A DNA stretch of 64,000 nucleotides from Hydrogenophaga pseudoflava (GTDB taxonomy: Bacteria > Pseudomonadota > Gammaproteobacteria > Burkholderiales > Burkholderiaceae_C). Below the pieces are notes generated by a model. That model ran no database searches and was not told where the DNA came from. It saw only the letters and a program-made list of their open reading frames with translations. The number at the start of each line of letters is the position of its first letter. Positions within the stretch are counted from its first letter, which is position 1. Both the position numbers and the translations under genes were made by a program. Shown in pieces: positions 1 through 7,561 of this stretch. The stretch spans positions 248,001-312,000 of the forward strand of contig NZ_JAVHJP010000002.1 of assembly GCF_031020795.1 (NCBI RefSeq). Reading direction: 5' to 3'.

Positions 1-11
1 TTTGTAAGGAG

Positions 12-26
12 TTGGTAAGTTACCAA
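12..26. promoter_or_regulatory. Perfect inverted repeat, possible operator
   Basis: The sequence TTGGTAAgTTACCAA has two perfect 7-base arms around one central base. It lies about 33 bp upstream of the first likely start codon. Short perfect palindromes at this distance are typical of dimeric repressor operators (for example TetR or MarR families). The regulator is unknown, and the upstream gene lies outside the window. Confidence 0.35.
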
Positions 27-59
27 ATCAGAATGGTCTCACCGTTACACGACGCTTAC

Positions 60-356
60 ATGCTGACGTTCATTCTCGCCATCAAGCTGATAGCCGAAAT
101 CGCCCTCATGGCGCTGTTCGGGCAGTGGGTGCTGGGGCTGCTCGCGGGACAACGCAAGTCCACCAACTTGTTCTACCAGGTGCTGGAGCAGATCGGGCGC
201 CCCTTTGTGCTGCTCGCGCGCTTCATCACGCCGCGTTTCGTGCTGGAACGCCACCACCCGCTGGTGGCGTTTCTGCTGTTGGGGTTGGTCTGGGCCGGTG
301 CGACGGTGGCCAAGATCTCCCACTGCGTGAAGATCGGGGTCCAGCTGTGTCAATGA
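60..356 (+). CDS. Small integral membrane protein of unknown function
   Basis: This protein of about 98 residues has a hydrophobic N-terminal segment (roughly residues 2-28) and a second one near residues 68-85. A basic/aromatic stretch between them reads as a cytoplasmic loop. I chose ATG 60; an in-frame TTG at 12 and ATG at 33 are also open, but no start has a convincing ribosome binding site. Its stop overlaps the ATG of the following TPR gene by 4 bp, so the two are probably translationally coupled. I do not recognise the family; a small membrane anchor or partner for the TPR protein is possible but unproven. Confidence 0.6.
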   Translation: MLTFILAIKLIAEIALMALFGQWVLGLLAGQRKSTNLFYQVLEQIGRPFVLLARFITPRFVLERHHPLVAFLLLGLVWAGATVAKISHCVKIGVQLCQ

Positions 357-928
357 AGAGATGGCTCGATGACTGGTACCTGCGCTGGCAGGTCAGGTTG
401 CTCCTGCTGGCGGGCCAAAAAAAGCAGGCCCTGGCCCGCACCGGGCATCAGCTGGCGACGCGCCCGGACGACGCCTATGCGCTCGCGACCCGTGCCCATC
501 TGCAGGCCGAGATGGGCGACAAGCAGGGCGCCATCGAATCGATCGAACGGCTGGTCCAGGTGCAGCCGCAACAGGCCTCGGCCTGGTTCAACCTGGGATT
601 TCTGCGGGAAGAGGCGGGGCGCCTGGAGCAGGCCGAGCAAGCCTTCCGACGCGCCACCGACATCGAGCCGAAACTGGATCGCGCCTGGTACGGCCTGGCG
701 CTGTGCCTGATCCGCCTGCGTCGCTTCGACGACGCCGTGGTGGCTCTGCGCAAGAACACCGAGTTGCAACCCATGAGCCCGTACGGCTGGTACCAGCTGG
801 CCCGGGTTCATGTCGACCGGCACGAGCCCGAAGAGGCGGCGAAGATCATTCGCCATCTCCGAAAGTTCGAGCCGAAAGTGGCGGCACAGCTCGAACGCGA
901 GACGGGTCTGGGCGTGGCCCCGACCTGA
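353..928 (+). CDS. TPR-repeat protein
   Basis: The 191-residue protein consists mostly of tetratricopeptide repeats. At least three units are visible, with the typical W/Y-LG...A-x3-A...P spacing, for example around AWFNLGFLREEAGRLEQAE and AWYGLALCLIRLRRFDDAV. The N-terminal 25 residues are basic and aromatic. There is no clear signal peptide. TPR proteins are protein-protein interaction scaffolds. The start codon overlaps the stop of the upstream small membrane protein gene (ATGA), which suggests they work together. A longer open frame from 125 overlaps the upstream gene and is less likely. The specific partner is unknown. Confidence 0.8.
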   Translation: MKRWLDDWYLRWQVRLLLLAGQKKQALARTGHQLATRPDDAYALATRAHLQAEMGDKQGAIESIERLVQVQPQQASAWFNLGFLREEAGRLEQAEQAFRRATDIEPKLDRAWYGLALCLIRLRRFDDAVVALRKNTELQPMSPYGWYQLARVHVDRHEPEEAAKIIRHLRKFEPKVAAQLERETGLGVAPT

Positions 929-1080
929 ATTCCGGCCGGCGATGCGCCGGCAGGAATCCGTCTGGCGCTGGCGCTGTGACGCATGCATGCTCATGCACGG
1001 GTCGGTTGCAAGCCACCGGAAGGAGACGGGTGGCGCCCGTGATCTGCCCGAAAGGGTGTTCTTGAAAAGAGGTCGATGCC

Positions 1081-1341
1081 ATGGAATTGACTGAGAACCA
1101 CCGCCGATACTGGCGGAAAAACCTGAACATCACCGCCATATTGCTTGCAATCTGGTTCGTGGTGACCTTTGTGGTGGGCTACTTTGCCCGGGACCTGAGC
1201 TTCAACTTCTTTGGTTGGCCGTTCAGTTTCTGGATGGGGGCCCAAGGTGCGCTGGTGGTGTACTGCCTGATCATTGGCTACTACGCCTGGTACATGAACC
1301 GTCTGGACGTCGAACACGGCGTCGAAGAAACCGAGGAGTGA
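1081..1341 (+). CDS. Sodium:solute symporter small subunit (DUF4212 type)
   Basis: The 86-residue protein has two transmembrane helices (about residues 16-36 and 48-72). It carries the pattern of the small-subunit family: an N-terminal HRRYWRKN motif, an FNFFGWPFSFWMGAQG loop, and a Y-x3-IGYYAWYMNRLD end. The family accompanies a large SSS-family transporter, and the gene is followed 4 bp later by exactly such a gene. A purine-rich AAGAGG run lies upstream of the ATG. The substrate is not evident; related pairs are usually annotated for acetate or other small organic acids, which is inference here. Confidence 0.88.
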   Translation: MELTENHRRYWRKNLNITAILLAIWFVVTFVVGYFARDLSFNFFGWPFSFWMGAQGALVVYCLIIGYYAWYMNRLDVEHGVEETEE

Positions 1342-1345
1342 CACC

Positions 1346-3457
1346 ATGGCAGGCATGTTTGAAACAGCGGGTACTGGCGGAGGCTCCAACAAGGCCTTCA
1401 AGCAGCAACTCAACAAGGTCTACACCTGGTACACCGGGGGCTTCTTCATCTTTGTGGTGACGTTGGGCATCCTTGAACAGATAGGGCTCTCGCGCGAATG
1501 GATCGGCTTCATTTTCCTGCTGGCCACCGTGGGCCTGTATGCCGGCATCGGCATCATGAGCCGCACCACCGACGCCGCGGAGTACTACGTGGCGGGGCGC
1601 CGGGTTCCGGCGGTCTACAACGGCATGGCGACCGGTGCCGACTGGATGTCGGCGGCGTCCTTCATCGGCATGGCCGGCACGCTTTACCTGACCGGCTATG
1701 GCGGCCTGGCCTTCATCATGGGCTGGACCGGCGGCTACTGCCTGGTGGCGCTGTTCCTGGCACCCTACCTGCGCAAGTTCGGCCAGTTCACCATCCCTGA
1801 CTTTCTCGGTGAGCGCTACGGCGGCAACCTGCCGCGTTTCATTGGCATTGTTGCGGCCATCCTGTGCTCGTTCACCTACGTGGTCGCCCAGATCTATGGC
1901 GTGGGTCTGATCACTTCGCGTCTGACCGGTGTGGCCTTCGAGCTGGGCATTTTCCTGGGCCTCGGCGGCATTCTGGTGTGCTCTTTCCTCGGCGGTATGC
2001 GGGCGGTGACCTGGACCCAGGTCGCCCAGTACATCATCCTGATCGTGGCCTACATGATCCCGGTGGTGTGGCTGTCGGTGAAGCAGACCAGCGTGCCGGT
2101 GCCGCAGGCGGTCTACGGCTTCCAGCTGGAGAAGGTCACGGCCAAGGAGAAGCTGCTGGCCAACGACCCCAAGGAACTGGAAGTGCGCGAAATCTACAAG
2201 AAGCGCGCCGCCGATCTGGATGCCAAGCTCAAGGACCCGGCCAACGCCCTGGCAGCCGACAAGGCCGCTGCCGAAGCGAAGCTGGCCGAACTCCGCGCCG
2301 CCAATGCGCCCGCGGCCGACATCGCGGCGGCCGAGAAGGCTGTGGCCGCGGTGCCCAAGGACGAGGCCGCAGCCAAGAAGGCCTGGACGACGGCCAAGAC
2401 CGCCGCTGAAAACAAGGCCAAGCCGCTGAACGGCATGCCCGCACATGCGGCGCAGTTCACGGGCGATCCGAACGGCGATGAGAAGGCGCAGAAGACGTAC
2501 AACGAGTCGCGACGCAACTTCCTGGCCCTGATCTTCTGCCTGATGATCGGCACCGCCGCCCTGCCTCACATCCTCATGCGCTACTACACGGTGCCGAGTG
2601 TGAAGGAGGCCCGACAGTCGGTGACCTGGTCGCTGTTCTTCATCTTCCTGCTGTACTTCACGGCCCCCGCGCTGGCTGTGCTGGTGAAGTACGAGGTGTT
2701 CCATGTGTTGATCGGCACGCCGTTCGACCAGCTGCCCCAGTGGGTGGCGGCCTGGAACAAGGTGGACCCGACCTTGCTGTCGGTGACCGATGTCAACAAG
2801 GACAACATCCTGCAGCTCAACGAGATGAGCATCGGTGGTGACATCATCGTGCTGGCCACGGCCGAAATCGGTGGCCTGCCGTACGTGATCTCGGGTCTGG
2901 TGGCCGCGGGAGGCCTGGCGGCGGCACTGTCCACGGCCGACGGTCTGCTGCTGACCATCGCCAACGCGCTGTCGCACGACCTGTACTACAAGATGATCGA
3001 CCCCAACGCCTCGACGGCCCGCCGGGTGACCATCTCCAAGATGCTGCTGCTGATCGTCGCCTTGATGGCTGCCTATGTCGCTGCGCAGAAACCGGCGGAC
3101 ATTCTGTTCCTGGTGTCGGCGGCCTTCTCGTTCGCGGCGGCGGCCTTCTTCCCGGCGCTGGTGCTGGGCATCTTCTGGAAGCGCGCCACCGGCATTGCAG
3201 CGTCCCTGGGCATGATCGCTGGCCTGGGCATCACCTTCTATTACATGGTGACCACCCAGCCCTGGCTGCGGGGCGTGTTTGGCGTGACCTCTCCGGTGGA
3301 GCTCTGGTACGGCATCCTGCCGATCTCTGCCGGGGTCTTCGGTGTGCCGGCGGGCTTCCTGGTGATCATTGTCGTCAGCCTGATCACGCCTGCCCCCAGC
3401 CGCAAGATCCAGGAGCTGGTGGAGCATGTGCGCTACCCCAACCTGAAGATGAGCTGA
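1346..3457 (+). CDS. Sodium:solute symporter large subunit (SSS family, VC_2705-like)
   Basis: The 703-residue protein belongs to the sodium/solute symporter family and has about 13 transmembrane helices. The early motif EYYVAGRRVPAVYNGMATGADWMSAASF and the later SAALSTADGLLLTIANALSHDLY region are typical of acetate/pantothenate-type SSS transporters. It forms a pair with the DUF4212 gene 4 bp upstream. The odd feature is a hydrophilic Ala/Lys/Glu-rich segment at about residues 255-385, predicted to be helical/coiled coil, inserted between membrane segments. A strong hairpin terminator follows the stop. The transported solute is unknown, though acetate-like carboxylates are a reasonable guess. 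Confidence 0.88.
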   Translation: MAGMFETAGTGGGSNKAFKQQLNKVYTWYTGGFFIFVVTLGILEQIGLSREWIGFIFLLATVGLYAGIGIMSRTTDAAEYYVAGRRVPAVYNGMATGADWMSAASFIGMAGTLYLTGYGGLAFIMGWTGGYCLVALFLAPYLRKFGQFTIPDFLGERYGGNLPRFIGIVAAILCSFTYVVAQIYGVGLITSRLTGVAFELGIFLGLGGILVCSFLGGMRAVTWTQVAQYIILIVAYMIPVVWLSVKQTSVPVPQAVYGFQLEKVTAKEKLLANDPKELEVREIYKKRAADLDAKLKDPANALAADKAAAEAKLAELRAANAPAADIAAAEKAVAAVPKDEAAAKKAWTTAKTAAENKAKPLNGMPAHAAQFTGDPNGDEKAQKTYNESRRNFLALIFCLMIGTAALPHILMRYYTVPSVKEARQSVTWSLFFIFLLYFTAPALAVLVKYEVFHVLIGTPFDQLPQWVAAWNKVDPTLLSVTDVNKDNILQLNEMSIGGDIIVLATAEIGGLPYVISGLVAAGGLAAALSTADGLLLTIANALSHDLYYKMIDPNASTARRVTISKMLLLIVALMAAYVAAQKPADILFLVSAAFSFAAAAFFPALVLGIFWKRATGIAASLGMIAGLGITFYYMVTTQPWLRGVFGVTSPVELWYGILPISAGVFGVPAGFLVIIVVSLITPAPSRKIQELVEHVRYPNLKMS

Positions 3458-3498
3458 CCTTGCTGGGCCGCCGCCGTTGTCGGCGGTGAATCCACCCA

Positions 3499-3533
3499 AA
3501 TGGCGGGCCGTAGTTGCGGCCCGCCATTTTTGT
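3499..3533 (+). terminator. Rho-independent terminator after the symporter operon
   Basis: Twelve-base arms AATGGCGGGCCG and CGGCCCGCCATT enclose the loop TAGTTG and are followed by TTTTTG. The structure lies about 40 bp after the symporter stop codon. It separates the symporter operon from the ribosomal operon. Confidence 0.88.
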
Positions 3534-3641
3534 TAGAATCATGGGCTTCGCCTTGCCGCACCCCGTGTTGACGCCGGGGGCGGCTGTTTCTCAAAAACCG
3601 GGCTTTCTTGCGAAAGCACGGCTCATCCACAAGGAGAGTCC

Positions 3642-4031
3642 ATGCGTCATTACGAAATCGTTTTGCTGATCCACCCGGATCAAAGCGAACAAGTTCCGGC
3701 CATGCTGGAGCGCTACAAGGGCATGATCACCACCGGTGGTGGCAAGATCCACCGTGTTGAAGACTGGGGCCGCCGCCAGCTGGCCTACCAGATCAACAAG
3801 CTGTCCAAGGCCCACTACCTGTGCGTCAACATCGAGGCCGACCAGGCCGTGATGAGCGAACTGGAACACGCGTTCAAGTTCAACGACGCCGTGCTGCGCC
3901 ATCTGACCGTGCAGAAGAAGAAGGCCGAAACCGGTCCTTCCAGCATGATGAAGGCGGTCGAGCGCGAGGAAGCCCGCAAGCTGGCCGCGCCCGAGCAGCG
4001 CGAAGGCCGCGAGCAGCGCGCCGAGGCCTGA
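3642..4031 (+). CDS. rpsF: 30S ribosomal protein S6
   Basis: S6 is a small-subunit ribosomal protein that binds 16S rRNA together with S18. The 129-residue sequence begins [19 protein letters not shown] and contains [19 protein letters not shown], the hallmark S6 segment. It ends in a charged Lys/Glu/Arg-rich tail (residues 97-129) beyond the conserved fold, as in many betaproteobacteria. AAGGAGAG lies 6 bp before the ATG. It is the first gene of an rpsF-priB-rpsR-rplI operon. A TAGAAT hexamer at 3534-3539 could be its -10 box, but a good -35 is not visible because the preceding terminator occupies that region. Confidence 0.97.
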   Translation: MRHYEIVLLIHPDQSEQVPAMLERYKGMITTGGGKIHRVEDWGRRQLAYQINKLSKAHYLCVNIEADQAVMSELEHAFKFNDAVLRHLTVQKKKAETGPSSMMKAVEREEARKLAAPEQREGREQRAEA

Positions 4032-4041
4032 TTTCCGGAGC

Positions 4042-4347
4042 GTGTCGTCGCCAGCGGGCCTCAACCGGTTTGAACTGTCGGCCACGGTGGTGCAGGTCCA
4101 GAGCCTGCGCTACACACCGGCCGGCATTCCCGCCGTCAACCTCGTGCTGGAGCATGAATCGACGGTCACCGAACTGGACATCCCGCGAACCGTGAAACTG
4201 CAGATCCGTGCCGTGGCCTTCGGGACATTGGCAGACACCCTTTCAAGGCAGAGCCTCGAGATGGTCGGCAGGTTCCAGGGCTTCATGGCCAACGCACGCA
4301 ACGGCAAAGGCGTTGTGTTCCACATCCAAGATTTCAGCAAGACATAG
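4042..4347 (+). CDS. priB: Primosomal replication protein N (PriB)
   Basis: PriB is a small OB-fold ssDNA-binding protein that helps load DnaB during replication restart. The 101-residue protein has the OB-fold pattern LNRFELSATVVQV...GIPAVNLVLEHES, and its position between rpsF and rpsR is diagnostic. The start is GTG; an upstream GGAG (4037-4040) sits only one base from it, which is unusually close, so initiation may depend on coupling to rpsF 10 bp upstream. The placement near dnaB is functionally consistent. Confidence 0.93.
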   Translation: MSSPAGLNRFELSATVVQVQSLRYTPAGIPAVNLVLEHESTVTELDIPRTVKLQIRAVAFGTLADTLSRQSLEMVGRFQGFMANARNGKGVVFHIQDFSKT

Positions 4348-4359
4348 GAAAGGCCCATC

Positions 4360-4641
4360 ATGGCTGCACCGAAACGTTTCAACAAAGACAAGCGCCCCAA
4401 GCGCAACACCCAATCGCTGCTGTTCAAGCGCAAGCGCTTCTGCCGCTTCACCGTGGCCGGCGTCGAAGAAGTCGATTACAAGGACGTGGACGTCCTGCGC
4501 GACTTCATCTCCGAGAACGGCAAGATCATCCCCGCACGCCTGACCGGCACCCGCGCGATCTATCAGCGCCAGGTGACCACCGCCATCAAGCGCGCCCGCT
4601 TCCTGGCCATGCTGCCGTACAGCGACCAGCATCGCGTCTGA
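4360..4641 (+). CDS. rpsR: 30S ribosomal protein S18
   Basis: S18 pairs with S6 on the platform of the small subunit. The 93-residue protein contains the conserved segments [27 protein letters not shown] and the basic [28 protein letters not shown] region. It lies 12 bp after priB in the standard order, with AGGAAAGG upstream of its ATG. Confidence 0.97.
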   Translation: MAAPKRFNKDKRPKRNTQSLLFKRKRFCRFTVAGVEEVDYKDVDVLRDFISENGKIIPARLTGTRAIYQRQVTTAIKRARFLAMLPYSDQHRV

Positions 4642-4654
4642 TAGGGAGACTCAC

Positions 4655-5107
4655 ATGCAAATCATTCTGCTCGACAAAGTTGTCAACCTCGGCGCCCTGG
4701 GCGATGTGGTCAAGGTCAAGGACGGCTACGCCCGCAACTTCCTGATCCCCGCTGGCCGTGCCCGCCGCGCCACGCAAGCCGCCGTGGCCGAGTTCGAAGC
4801 CCGCCGTGCCGATCTGGAGAAGGCCGCAGCTGCCAAGCTGGCCGAAGCACAAGCCTTGGGCGAGAAGATCGCCGGCGTGAACCTGAAGCTGAGCCAGAAG
4901 GCCGGTGTGGACGGTCGCCTGTTCGGTTCCGTCACCAACCACGACGTGTCCGAAGAGCTGAACAAGCAAGGCTTTGCCGTGGCGAAGTCCCAGGTGCGCA
5001 TGCCCAACGGTCCCCTCAAGACCGTCGGCGAGTACACCGTCAGCGTGAACCTGCATACCGACGTCACGGTCGACGTGGCCGTCACGGTGCTGGGCGAAAC
5101 CGCCTGA
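4655..5107 (+). CDS. rplI: 50S ribosomal protein L9
   Basis: L9 binds 23S rRNA near the L1 stalk and affects reading-frame maintenance. The 150-residue protein has the N-terminal signature [19 protein letters not shown] and [14 protein letters not shown] central alpha helix of about 35 residues (around 45-75, rich in Ala/Glu/Lys) links it to the C-terminal domain. The gene closes the operon and is followed by a clear terminator. Confidence 0.97.
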   Translation: MQIILLDKVVNLGALGDVVKVKDGYARNFLIPAGRARRATQAAVAEFEARRADLEKAAAAKLAEAQALGEKIAGVNLKLSQKAGVDGRLFGSVTNHDVSEELNKQGFAVAKSQVRMPNGPLKTVGEYTVSVNLHTDVTVDVAVTVLGETA

Positions 5108-5135
5108 TCTTCCGGACGGCCGGTGGCCGTCCCTC

Positions 5136-5171
5136 AAAGGCCGCAGCCCTCGGGTTGCGGCCTTTCTTTTT
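5136..5171 (+). terminator. Rho-independent terminator after rplI
   Basis: The arms AAAGGCCGCA and TGCGGCCTTT enclose GCCCTCGGGT and are followed by CTTTTTTC. This ends the rpsF-rplI transcript about 30 bp after the rplI stop. Confidence 0.88.
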
Positions 5172-5233
5172 TCTTGCGCAACTTGTCCCGCGCCATCCCC
5201 AGACTTTGCACGCGTTGTCCACAGGCTTGTCCC

Positions 5234-5262
5234 ATGACAGGCGCCGGGCGGCGGCGTAACAT
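5234..5262 (+). promoter_or_regulatory. Candidate sigma-70 promoter for dnaB
   Basis: ATGACA (5234-5239) and TAACAT (5257-5262) are separated by exactly 17 bp and sit about 20 bp upstream of the dnaB ATG. Each hexamer matches the consensus at four or five positions. The call rests on pattern only. Confidence 0.4.
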
Positions 5263-5283
5263 TTCCGGATTCACAGGAACGCC

Positions 5284-6726
5284 ATGGCAGACGTCTTTTC
5301 CACTCCGTTTTCCGCTTTCGACGAGGGAATGGATGAGGTGGGTTTCGCAGCCGACCAGCAGATCGCGCAGTTGCGTGTGCCGCCGCACTCCATCGAGGCT
5401 GAATCCAGCGTGCTGGGTGGTCTTCTGCTGGACAACGGTGCCTGGGACCGGGTCGCGGACCTCATCAACGACTCCGATTTCTACCGCTACGAGCACCGGC
5501 TGACCTATTCGGCCATTGCGGCGCTGGTCAACGCCAGTAAGCCGGCCGATGTGGTCACGGTGTTTGAACACCTGCAGAACCTTGGCAAGGCGGACGAGGC
5601 AGGAGGCCTGGCCTACCTCAACTCGCTGGCCCAGTACGTGCCCAGCGCTGCCAACATCCGCCGCTATGCGGAAATCGTGCGCGAACGCGCCATCCTGCGC
5701 AAGCTGGTGGCCGCCAGCGACGAGATCGCCACCAATGCCTTCAACCCGCAGGGCAGGCCGGTCGCCAAGATCCTCGACGAGGCCGAGCAGAAGATCTTCA
5801 AGATCGGCGAGGAAGGTTCGCGAATGAAGGAGGGGTTCCAGAGCATGGACACCCTGGTGGTGGACCTGCTCGACCGGGTGCAGGAAATGGCCGACAACCC
5901 GAACGACATCACGGGTGTCCCGACCGGCTTCATTGACCTGGACCGCATGACCTCCGGCCTGCAGGCCGGCGACCTGGTGGTGCTGGCGGCACGCCCCTCG
6001 ATGGGCAAGACCGCGTTTGCGATCAACATCGCCGAGCACGTGGCGCTCAACGAGGGTCTGCCGGTGGCGGTGTTCTCCATGGAAATGGGCGCGGCCCAGC
6101 TGGCGGTGCGTATCGTCGGTTCGATAGGTCGCATCAACCAAGGCCATCTGCGCACCGGCAAGCTGACCGACGACGAATGGCCGCGCCTGACGGAAGCCAT
6201 CGAGAAGCTGCGCACCATCTCGCTGCACATCGACGAGACCCCGGGCCTCACGCCCAGCGAACTGCGCGCGAACGCTCGGCGTCTGGCGCGCCAGTGTGGC
6301 AAGCTGGGCCTGATCGTGGTCGACTACCTGCAGCTGATGAGCGGGTCCAACTCATCGGGGGGTGACAACCGGGCCACCGAGCTAGGCGAGATCTCGCGGG
6401 GCCTGAAAATGTTGGCCAAGGAATTGCAGTGCCCGGTGATCGCGCTGTCGCAGTTGAACCGCTCGGTCGAACAGCGCACCGACAAGCGCCCCATGATGTC
6501 CGACCTGCGCGAATCCGGCGCCATCGAACAGGACGCCGACATCATCATGTTCATCTACCGCGACGAGTACTACAACCGCGAGACCTGCAAGGAGCCGGGT
6601 GTGGCCGAGATCATCATCGGCAAGCAGCGCAACGGCCCCACCGGCACCGTAAAGCTCGCCTTCCTGAACATGCTCACGCGTTTCGAAACCCTGGCAGGCG
6701 GCGGCATGGGTGGGGACGACTATTGA
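5284..6726 (+). CDS. dnaB: Replicative DNA helicase DnaB
   Basis: DnaB is the hexameric 5'-3' helicase that unwinds DNA ahead of the replisome. The 480-residue protein has the N-terminal DnaG-interacting domain (about 30-140, VPPHSIEAESSVLGGLLLDN) and a RecA-like ATPase domain (about 200-470). Walker A is ARPSMGKTAFAINIAEH and Walker B is LIVVDYLQLM; DLRESGAIEQDADIIMFIYR is the conserved arginine-finger/loop region. No intein is present. It has its own candidate promoter behind the rplI terminator. Confidence 0.97.
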   Translation: MADVFSTPFSAFDEGMDEVGFAADQQIAQLRVPPHSIEAESSVLGGLLLDNGAWDRVADLINDSDFYRYEHRLTYSAIAALVNASKPADVVTVFEHLQNLGKADEAGGLAYLNSLAQYVPSAANIRRYAEIVRERAILRKLVAASDEIATNAFNPQGRPVAKILDEAEQKIFKIGEEGSRMKEGFQSMDTLVVDLLDRVQEMADNPNDITGVPTGFIDLDRMTSGLQAGDLVVLAARPSMGKTAFAINIAEHVALNEGLPVAVFSMEMGAAQLAVRIVGSIGRINQGHLRTGKLTDDEWPRLTEAIEKLRTISLHIDETPGLTPSELRANARRLARQCGKLGLIVVDYLQLMSGSNSSGGDNRATELGEISRGLKMLAKELQCPVIALSQLNRSVEQRTDKRPMMSDLRESGAIEQDADIIMFIYRDEYYNRETCKEPGVAEIIIGKQRNGPTGTVKLAFLNMLTRFETLAGGGMGGDDY

Positions 6727-6796
6727 GCGGAACGAAGCTCCTCTGTAAGAGCACAGATTTTGGGCGTCAAGATTCTATTGATCTTCTGGAGGGATT

Positions 6797-7549
6797 GTGA
6801 TTTGGTCTTTTTTTCTAGGTGTTGCCGTTGCAGTTTTCGGATGGATGGCTGCGTCGCCCGCCATGGCGCAAGGCAGCGAGTATGTGCCTCTGTCTGCTCG
6901 CTGTCGCGTTGCCGATTCGAGGCAGATCAGTTCGCCGATTCCCGCCGGTGCGACACGCCAGCTTGATGTGACGGGTAACGCCAGCTATGCACCACAAGGG
7001 GGGTCTGGAAATTCGACCGGTTGCGGCATACCAGACTACGCCACGGCATTTGCTGTCAGCCTCACCGTTTTGCCGACAGGCTTCGGCGGATTCTTCAAAA
7101 TCTTTCCGAATGGTGGGGCTTGGCAGGATGGCAATACCATCAATTTCACGGCAAGTGGAGGAATTACTAACGACGTGATGGTGGCGTCCAAACAGGCGTC
7201 AGTGAATGAATTGGACATCTATTCGAATGTGTCCACCCATTACGTAGTGGATATCGTTGGTTACTTTGCCCGGCAGGCGGCTAGCGTCCTCGATTGCACA
7301 AATACGACGGTCTCAAATTTCACGATTGGCGCTAACACCACCAATTTCTACAACAACCCTAGCTGCCCCGCCGGATACAACGCGGTCACTCCGTACTGTT
7401 GGACCGCAGTCGCAGGTGTTTTCAGCCAAGGCAGCGGATTCAACGCCAACAATCCTGCAAACACGACGTTCTGTGCTTGGCAAAACACCACCGGAGGCAA
7501 TCAAACCGTCTTCGGTGGCAACGTTTGCTGTCGCGTTCCGGGTCGCTAA
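6797..7549 (+). CDS. Secreted protein with a DVVGYF-type beta domain and a Cys-rich C-terminus
   Basis: The 250-residue product starts at GTG behind GGAGGG and carries a classical signal peptide (about residues 1-25, ending ASPAMAQG). The mature N-terminal half (about 30-157) has the order CRVADSR, a proline/alanine strand, FAVSLTVLP, FKIFPNGG, NELDIYSN and HYVVDIVGYF. This resembles the beta repeats ending in DVVGYF known from exported proteins of actinobacteria. The last 90 residues have a separate Cys-containing domain (CPAGYNAV...YCW...FCAW...VCC). The gene is visibly AT-richer than its neighbours, stands alone between dnaB and phoH, and may have been acquired. Its function is unknown. 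Confidence 0.75.
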   Translation: MIWSFFLGVAVAVFGWMAASPAMAQGSEYVPLSARCRVADSRQISSPIPAGATRQLDVTGNASYAPQGGSGNSTGCGIPDYATAFAVSLTVLPTGFGGFFKIFPNGGAWQDGNTINFTASGGITNDVMVASKQASVNELDIYSNVSTHYVVDIVGYFARQAASVLDCTNTTVSNFTIGANTTNFYNNPSCPAGYNAVTPYCWTAVAGVFSQGSGFNANNPANTTFCAWQNTTGGNQTVFGGNVCCRVPGR

Positions 7550-7561
7550 AAGAGGTTTCCG

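Noticed and set aside
1271..3499. A 742-residue minus-strand open frame across the symporter
   Set aside because: It is low-complexity His/Gly/Arg-rich sequence, with no recognisable domain, lying opposite a clear SSS transporter.
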